DNA of 10,146 nucleotides from Acidobacteriota bacterium (GTDB lineage Bacteria; Acidobacteriota; UBA6911), in the NCBI GenBank assembly GCA_017860075.1, contig JAFNAH010000218.1, positions 1 through 10,146 on the forward strand, written 5' to 3'. Of the stretch, positions 6,401 through 10,146 are shown piece after piece (the first letter of the stretch is position 1; each line of letters starts with the position of its first letter). The position numbers and the translations under genes were made by a program. Under the pieces are notes generated by a model. The model was not told the origin of the DNA, did no database searches, and saw nothing but the letters and a program-made list of their open reading frames with translations.

Positions 6401-8339
6401 GCAGGTGAGCCTCTCATCGAAGCCTGAGGCGCTCATCTCGCTGGATCGGAAACTGGCGGCGCAGCGCGACCGCATGCAACGGGCGCATCCCGGTGTCGCC
6501 CTGCCCTCCATCTGGCTGATTCCTCTTTTTGAGGACTTGGAATCGGTAGGTAGCGTTCCCGGCTATCTGGGCAGGCTCTGGGATCATGCCCTGCAGAGCC
6601 GGCGCGCCGGGCAGGACGCGAAGGACAGATTCGCGGAAATGGTGCCGGAGATCTTCATCGCCGGGTCCGACCTGTGTCAGCAGATCGGCCAGCCGCCTGG
6701 TGCGTCGCTTTACAGGCAGGCAAAGCGGGATGTGATGCTCTGGCTGGCGGAACACGGGCTCGCCGAGAGAGTGCGGATGAAGCTGGGCAGCGGTGAGCCG
6801 ATGCAGCGGCAAGGCGGATACTACTCCCCGGTAGCGGGGGAACCCGCCTTCAGCCGCTCCGCCGACGCGCAGCGGAGATTCAACGCCTGCCTGCCGGCAG
6901 CGGCGCGCCAGAGCACCCGCTACGCCGTGACTCCGCTGCTGGGGATCTTCTCGGGCGGCGATCTGCGTACGTTCCAGAGCAACCTTGCCGAGCAGTTGCG
7001 ATTCCTGCCTGTGCAGGAGCTGGCGAGCGTCCTGCACCATGTGGGGGAGGCTCAATCGCATCACAGGGGCAGCCTGATCCGGGCGGTGGAATCGCTTTCC
7101 GAGAGCCGCCTCCAGCTGAAGGAGCGCAGGACGCAGGAGCTGGAGAGACTCACGTTCGGTGCCAGGGAGCCTCTCTACAGCGAGTTCCTGCCTGTGCTGA
7201 CGGAGTGCTTCAGGCAGATTCTATACGGCCGCGAGGAAGATGTGGTCGGACTCCACATCATCTCGTACTTCATCGCCCGCTCCATGCCCCAGTTGCGGGA
7301 CCGGCCGACCAACAGGAGGAGCCTCGGGGCCGGAGCCGAACGGGGCCAGAGGATTCTTGCAGGCATCGCCGAGACGATCCCGCTCGCGCGCCAGGGAAGC
7401 CTCCTGCGCGCAATTGCCCACAACCAGGCGCAGACAGCCGTGCTCGGTGTCAACCAGCTCACCACCGGGCTCTTCCGGGCACTCGACCGTTATACCCAGA
7501 AGGCGTTCGCCGATGGTGAGAAGTTCACGATGCTCACGGAACGGCTGCTCCCGTATCTCCCCGTCTACGAGATTCTCAATTCATTGCGCCTGTACCGGGA
7601 GCCGGGCGACGAATACGTGAGGCGCATCGAACCGGCCCTGCCCGCCGGCAATTCGGCCTTCGTGGCCCTGCGTGAAGACAGCGACGCCATGCGCACTTTC
7701 CTGCCGCTCATGCAGCAGGAACTTCTGCGCAGGCATGGCGTCGACGTGGGAGACTTCTTCGTCGAAGGCAGGATCATCCGGAACCTGCAGCCCACCCTCA
7801 GGCCCGACCTTGCCGTGTTGCTCCAGCCAGACCTGTTCAATACGAACTTCGAAGAGATGCTGGTCGGCGTCACGGGGAAGGTCTCGGAGGAGTGGCAGGC
7901 GGAAGTCCGTCGGCTGCTGCGCCTCCCGGATGAGATTCAGGCCTGGCGCAAACGGATCTGGGAGATACTGGAGGAGTCTGTGTTCCAGCGGGTGCAGAGC
8001 TTCACCGAACTGGCCGCCGGCCTGCACTCTCTCTCCACGGGACAGTCCGTCGGTCCTGCGCCGGCCGTTGCCCGCACTGCCCGCCTGTCTCCCGTGATGG
8101 CCGGGTTTCTCCGCACGGCACGCGCCGATGACGAGATGCGACGTTTTCTCGTCGGTGCCATCGAGTATCTTTCGGCGATGTCGGAGGGAAGCGTCGAGGT
8201 GCCGGTGAGCATCGTGCGCGCGATGAACGAGGTCGAACGGATCGCGCAGATCGAGGAGGATGTACTGCCTCCGGGGAAACGGGACCTTCTGCGCTTCTAC
8301 TCGCTGCAGATTGCCAGGCTCGCCGGCGACAACGGGTAG
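3483..8339 (+). CDS. Giant fusion: PLP-dependent aminotransferase (fold type I) plus divergent PEP carboxylase-like region
   Basis: Residues are counted from ATG 3483, which follows GGTGAGGAG; the frame is open back to 3405, but the extra residues look like out-of-frame reading of the upstream segment. Residues 1-100 continue the degenerate aminotransferase-like segment. Residues about 200-550 are a second aminotransferase domain with Asn306 (NNPHNATG), Asp334/Tyr337 (IDDLSY), Schiff-base Lys381 (HSMSKTDCLAGAR) and Arg525 (FRLTLG), matching aspartate-aminotransferase-type residues. Residues about 575-1618 resemble PEP carboxylase: TVHPTQ (His665), FWGDWDGSN (753-758), IPLFED (Glu1017), AGSD (Asp1063), GSGEPMQRQGG (Arg1109) and RDRPTNRR (about 1274), in family order. 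The His-to-Glu interval of 352 compares with 368 in E. coli. PEPC Lys546, His579 and Arg581 appear replaced by Gln, Leu and Ser, and the usual C-terminal NTG end is absent. No signal peptide is seen, so it is probably cytoplasmic. The link to oxaloacetate metabolism is inference. Confidence 0.82.
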   Translation: MRRGLRATCLAHPLFFIEANDAPNHLSLARESRLTQHVVRFLTPAIFSPRLRHLSTVFVAGNADLLSVFESVHFQLKGSPSASEVEFLSFLIEQRLASENVPAAKPDVERTPSFEGLGLGMTAEAKIPKYALAAEQRLASLIDAGGEAVGRALDRFSGKADRLVRHLRRPLYGAAFDETALMDAREFTSEFVRHVDSPEWHEGLLRSYLSVFVKHNPQYRLSDCTVVSGSSRTALGLLGFHCGITEVVVPDLSWSYEHCFPEIHAVPLTPGLELDVDAIVGAVDSKIAADSTWIRRGAVVLNNPHNATGRVFDEDSVRRLLCRLLERGIFVIDDLSYQKVVPHDDLPEIRTIRQLADELVYLGAVTDEQAGRVITVHSMSKTDCLAGARLAVVEIRERRVLSRFRCINDLIRPNVAAVAISYLLYRQDVESVRAYWRLRNKLFEERTHALLEAVANLPHERNPFGISILPPTGSMYPLLSIRLLPPGLSLDWLASGLARQGIGMLPLATFARTEEGYETARRTFRLTLGGTDGADVLANKTRRVLIDLNRIVAEESANYNRRTPACRPVVPDEQHSAFLQLRWKVIEQQLDRLCGENGRMKHLFASHGYRLRLFDRAAVAAGLVRATGADDGRMLARLLEKEFYKDDLERRRSMFQRRLSDRTVHPTQMYSIRAEQIFERIIPALIRGSAVPDTAVAEAADELAREHLGLNVSITSGEEAGEILLDLDSLIAAEQFSQLSTDSPVQSFLSFWGDWDGSNRPSGQGHLLAASVVMENVNRMVRIMNLLQRTGGAPGADPALLVELQQLPQRNRRFTRLLDDITLLTHQLEKRYRGILPFSVQPKAARRVGMTLHITSDPLKALWQHNDRLERKMLELRGRRREMLEYYFALNRRLRKQLHALIPVICDRREHGGLLLEASLYRDLLQRVIVTPRIQQSQITAKDQFAIDTTAHNLFEINAIGGLYGNPGFVLGLQVSLSSKPEALISLDRKLAAQRDRMQRAHPGVALPSIWLIPLFEDLESVGSVPGYLGRLWDHALQSRRAGQDAKDRFAEMVPEIFIAGSDLCQQIGQPPGASLYRQAKRDVMLWLAEHGLAERVRMKLGSGEPMQRQGGYYSPVAGEPAFSRSADAQRRFNACLPAAARQSTRYAVTPLLGIFSGGDLRTFQSNLAEQLRFLPVQELASVLHHVGEAQSHHRGSLIRAVESLSESRLQLKERRTQELERLTFGAREPLYSEFLPVLTECFRQILYGREEDVVGLHIISYFIARSMPQLRDRPTNRRSLGAGAERGQRILAGIAETIPLARQGSLLRAIAHNQAQTAVLGVNQLTTGLFRALDRYTQKAFADGEKFTMLTERLLPYLPVYEILNSLRLYREPGDEYVRRIEPALPAGNSAFVALREDSDAMRTFLPLMQQELLRRHGVDVGDFFVEGRIIRNLQPTLRPDLAVLLQPDLFNTNFEEMLVGVTGKVSEEWQAEVRRLLRLPDEIQAWRKRIWEILEESVFQRVQSFTELAAGLHSLSTGQSVGPAPAVARTARLSPVMAGFLRTARADDEMRRFLVGAIEYLSAMSEGSVEVPVSIVRAMNEVERIAQIEEDVLPPGKRDLLRFYSLQIARLAGDNG

Positions 8340-8361
8340 GTCCGCTCTGTCAGAGCGGACC
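8339..8361. repeat. Perfect 11-bp palindrome overlapping the stop of the giant gene
   Basis: GGTCCGCTCTG (8339-8349) and CAGAGCGGACC (8351-8361) are perfectly complementary around a single base. The left arm begins on the last base of the TAG stop of the giant gene, and the centre supplies the TGA that ends the antisense TonB-receptor frame. It could be a bidirectional terminator core (no T-run) or a REP-like element. A one-base loop means the real hairpin would open two or more central pairs, or the site is a protein-binding palindrome. Confidence 0.6.
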
Positions 8362-8670
8362 CGAGGACCTCACGCCTGGCAGCAGGAGGTCATAGGCGAA
8401 GCCGGGGCGCGGGCCGAAGTTGTCGGTGCCCTTGTTCCAGATCTCGTTATTGCGCATCTGGAAGCCCCCCGTCACCAGGCTTGCATAGGAGGGGTTGTCG
8501 ACCGGCATATACGGATTGTTGGAAGCGGTGGTGAAGGATGTTACGGGCAGGCCAAAGTAGAAGATGGAGTCGATGTTGGGGCGGAAATTTTGCGGCGGCC
8601 CGAAGTACTCCCAGCGCAGGCCCCAGGTGATGGTCAAGCGCTGAGCGACCCGCCAGTCATCAGGGAATTG
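8350..8670 (-). pseudogene. TonB-dependent receptor relic (Oar-like, Acidobacteriota type), internal fragment
   Basis: The minus-strand translation contains GQFPDDWRVAQRLTITWGLRWEYFGPP, followed by NIDSIFYFG, then NEIWNKGTDNFGPRPGFAYDL. These are characteristic consecutive segments of the beta-barrel of large Acidobacteriota TonB-dependent receptors (usually around 1,000 residues with an N-terminal carboxypeptidase-regulatory-like domain). Only about 105 residues remain: no plug, no TonB box, no C-terminal strand. The family-like part starts near 8670; the open frame can be extended to an ATG at 8713-8715, but those residues look unrelated. It ends in the palindrome at 8339-8361. It lies opposite and just upstream of the aldo/keto reductase. 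No start signal is evident, so I regard it as debris from a deleted or recombined receptor gene. Confidence 0.78.
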
Positions 8671-8735
8671 GCCTGACGAAACCCGTAATACTCTGGTTGA
8701 GCCTGCACCTGTCACGGCGCGTACTCACCCTGCTG

Positions 8736-8741
8736 TATACT
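8736..8741 (+). promoter_or_regulatory. Candidate -10 box upstream of the aldo/keto reductase
   Basis: TATACT lies 49 bases before the ATG at 8790. No convincing -35 hexamer sits 16-18 bases upstream, so this is only a candidate. Confidence 0.25.
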
Positions 8742-8770
8742 GGCGTTGACCGTCCGTTGAGGCGGGTTTC

Positions 8771-8780
8771 AAGGGAGGGA
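8771..8780 (+). promoter_or_regulatory. Ribosome binding site deciding the aldo/keto reductase start
   Basis: AAGGGAGGGA ends nine bases before ATG 8790. It is the strongest Shine-Dalgarno of the window and rules against the in-frame ATG farther upstream at 8697, whose extra residues do not look like protein of this family. Confidence 0.7.
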
Positions 8781-8789
8781 GTTCGAACG

Positions 8790-9896
8790 ATGCAGAGACG
8801 CGCGTTTTTCGGAACTGTGTTTACCGGACTGGCTGCAGCCTCAACCGCAACGCCTCAGAAGCCCAGGGTCGGGGACCTTCCCATGCGGGCACTCGGAAGG
8901 ACCGGCCAGAAGATCACGTGCATAGGTATGGGCGGCGCTCGTTTCCATCTGCCCTCGTTCGACGAAGGCGTCTCCCTGGTCCGGCGCGCCTATGACCTGG
9001 GCATCAACTACTTCGACATGGCGCGCAGCTACTGGAACGGACGTGCGGAGGAGATATACGGTGCCGCGATTCCTCCGTTCCGCAAGAACATCTTCCTGAC
9101 CACCAAGAGCGGGATGCGGACGCGCAAAGAGGCCGAAGCGGAGCTCGACCTGTCTCTCAGGACGATGAAAACCGATTACGTCGACCTCTGGCAGATACAC
9201 GGCGTCAACGAGAAGGAGGACATCGACAGGATATTCGCCCCGGGCGGAGCGATCGAGGCATTCGAAGGCGCCCGCAAAGCCGGCAAGTGTCGATTTATCG
9301 GCTTCACAGGCCACGCCGACCCGGAATACAACGTCGAGATGATGCGACGCTACGCCGGCTTCGATACCGCATTGATGCCGCTTCACGTGACCGACGCGAT
9401 TTACCTGAGCTTTGAAAAGAACGCACTGCCCGTGGCGGTGGAAAGAGGCCTGGGCGTACTCGGGATGAAGATCTTCGGAAACGCCTTCCTTCTGCGCGGA
9501 TTCAGTGTCCGGGATTGCCTGAGCTACACCCTCAGCCTGCCGGTCCACGCGGTGACGGATTCCACCAGCCCTGAGTTGCGCGATGAATGCCCGGTGTCGG
9601 AATCGGAATCGGGGTCGCAATCGAGATCGGGATTCGAGATCGTGATCAGTCGAAGGTCTTCGATATGCAGAACACTCTCGCCGATACCGATACCGACCCC
9701 GATTCCGATAGCGATGCCGACGCAAGAGGTCGCTGATGATGGGGGACGCGGAGCATCCGGGCTGGAACGTTGGGCGGGTAAAACCCGGAAAGGGCCGCTC
9801 GTGGGAACGGCCCTTTCACTGGAGGGCAGCGAAGTGAACCCTGGCATGGATGCGCTTCGCTTCCTGAAGAGATCGACCTGCCGCCCGGATGACTGA
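8790..9896 (+). CDS. Tat-signal aldo/keto reductase with C-terminus replaced by repeat-derived sequence
   Basis: ATG 8790 follows a strong Shine-Dalgarno and yields 368 residues. It begins MQRRAFFGTVFTGLAAAS, a twin-arginine-like signal with a hydrophobic stretch, so export is plausible. Residues about 33-255 are an aldo/keto reductase barrel: ALGRTGQKITCIGMGGARF, then the tetrad candidates Asp76 and Tyr81 (NYFDMARSY), Lys106 (TTKSG) and His137 (WQIHG), and later GLGVLGMKIFG. The family would use NAD(P)H to reduce carbonyls or sugars. Resemblance continues to about residue 265 (TSPELRDE, part of the cofactor-binding loop region), then stops at 9590, where the hexamer repeat starts. Residues about 269-312 are repeat-encoded (SESESGSQSRS and PIPIPTPIPIAMP) and the rest is unlike the family. 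The normal last 50-60 residues are missing, so the product may be inactive. The frame also reads through a terminator-like hairpin. Substrate is unknown. Confidence 0.85.
   Translation: MQRRAFFGTVFTGLAAASTATPQKPRVGDLPMRALGRTGQKITCIGMGGARFHLPSFDEGVSLVRRAYDLGINYFDMARSYWNGRAEEIYGAAIPPFRKNIFLTTKSGMRTRKEAEAELDLSLRTMKTDYVDLWQIHGVNEKEDIDRIFAPGGAIEAFEGARKAGKCRFIGFTGHADPEYNVEMMRRYAGFDTALMPLHVTDAIYLSFEKNALPVAVERGLGVLGMKIFGNAFLLRGFSVRDCLSYTLSLPVHAVTDSTSPELRDECPVSESESGSQSRSGFEIVISRRSSICRTLSPIPIPTPIPIAMPTQEVADDGGRGASGLERWAGKTRKGPLVGTALSLEGSEVNPGMDALRFLKRSTCRPDD
9595..9722. repeat. Imperfect hexamer-repeat stem-loop, copy 2, inside the aldo/keto reductase frame
   Basis: The first 29 bases (9595-9623) are identical to 1517-1545 and consist of TCGNNN hexamers. 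The right arm (about 9681-9722) is the complementary type (GATACC, GACCCC, GATTCC, GATAGC). Sixteen bases pair perfectly (9602-9617 with 9694-9709). The loop holds a small apical hairpin, TCGAA/TTCGA (9650-9654 and 9659-9663). Compared with copy 1 the loop is longer and the hexamers of the right arm differ, so only the left core is conserved as sequence, while the foldback form is conserved in both. Confidence 0.78.
9789..9816 (+). terminator. Terminator-like hairpin within the aldo/keto reductase tail
   Basis: AAAGGGCCG (9789-9797) pairs perfectly with CGGCCCTTT (9808-9816) around a 10-base loop. The A-flanked, T-ending stem has the shape of an intrinsic terminator usable in both directions, between the convergent aldo/keto reductase and the gene at the right edge. 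It lies inside the present open frame, which suggests the original stop codon was upstream and has been lost. Confidence 0.55.
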
Positions 9897-9915
9897 GCCG
9901 GGGCAGGGAACCTGC

Positions 9916-10146
9916 CTAGTACGAGTCCTGAGTCTGGGTGGCCTTTCTCTGCGCCACAATAATGGTCTCGGATCCGCGATTGTTCTGCGCTCTGAGCTCC
10001 CTCTCGACCCTGGTGGTGATGAGGCTCGCTCCGGAGGAAGGACCCTCGACCTTATTCAGGAAGTAGGTGTTGGTGTATCGGCTGAAGTGCAGATGCCCGT
10101 CAGCCATGCGCCGGTATTCCCAGCCGGAGGGGATCGTGGAGAGCGT
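9916..10146 (-). CDS. Unrecognised protein, C-terminal 76 residues (5' end outside window)
   Basis: The minus-strand frame is open to the window edge and ends in TAG at 9916-9918. The visible part reads TLSTIPSGWEYRRMADGHL, then HFSRYTNTYFLNKVEG, then a basic, Gln/Thr/Arg-rich tail ending QTQDSY. The ATG at 10105-10107 is probably internal, because upstream codons read smoothly as protein (IPSGWEYRR). I do not recognise a family; there is no membrane segment or clear motif. It converges with the aldo/keto reductase, the two stop codons being about 20 bases apart, with the hairpin at 9789-9816 between the real gene bodies. Confidence 0.5.
   Translation of the reverse strand, partial: TLSTIPSGWEYRRMADGHLHFSRYTNTYFLNKVEGPSSGASLITTRVERELRAQNNRGSETIIVAQRKATQTQDSY

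Noticed and set aside
8841..9725. Minus-strand open frame of 294 codons opposite the aldo/keto reductase
   Set aside because: It begins inside the hexamer repeat (Arg/Tyr-rich start) and otherwise shadows the reductase barrel.

Overview
The window is GC-rich bacterial DNA that looks like Acidobacteriota, probably the Solibacter/Bryobacter group. Three things suggest this: a tricorn-type S41 peptidase, a relic of the large Oar-like TonB-dependent receptors that are expanded in that phylum, and a probably Tat-exported aldo/keto reductase. The assignment is inferred from gene content; no marker gene is present.

Layout. Positions 1-1323 hold the C-terminal part of a tricorn-like protease (+). 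Positions 1324-1806 have no gene; they hold two terminator-like inverted repeats and an imperfect hexamer-repeat stem-loop. Positions 1807-2787 encode a membrane-anchored SPFH/Band 7 protein (+). It is followed 64 bases later by the centrepiece, 2852-8339 (+). This is a broken or frameshifted reading frame that, if joined, would give a protein of about 1,828 residues. It carries a degenerate aminotransferase-like segment, then a complete fold-type I PLP aminotransferase domain, then about 1,040 residues that resemble phosphoenolpyruvate carboxylase (PEPC). The PEPC-like part keeps the ordered landmarks (TVHPTQ, GDWDGSN, IPLFED, AGSD, QRQGG) at near-canonical spacing, but several catalytic residues are replaced. 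Aspartate aminotransferase and PEPC act on the same metabolite, oxaloacetate, so the combination is biochemically suggestive although the function is unknown.

Positions 8340-8789 hold no intact gene. A perfect 11-bp palindrome sits on the stop codon of the giant gene, and an antisense fragment of a TonB-dependent receptor fills most of the rest. Positions 8790-9896 encode a Tat-signal aldo/keto reductase. Family resemblance stops exactly where a second copy of the hexamer-repeat element begins; it shares an identical 29-base core with the copy near 1517. The remaining open frame runs through the repeat and a terminator-like hairpin. At the right edge (9916-10146, - strand) lies the C-terminal end of an unrecognised protein.

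The SPFH gene and the giant gene are the only pair that looks like an operon. The others look like separate units interrupted by repeats and gene debris.
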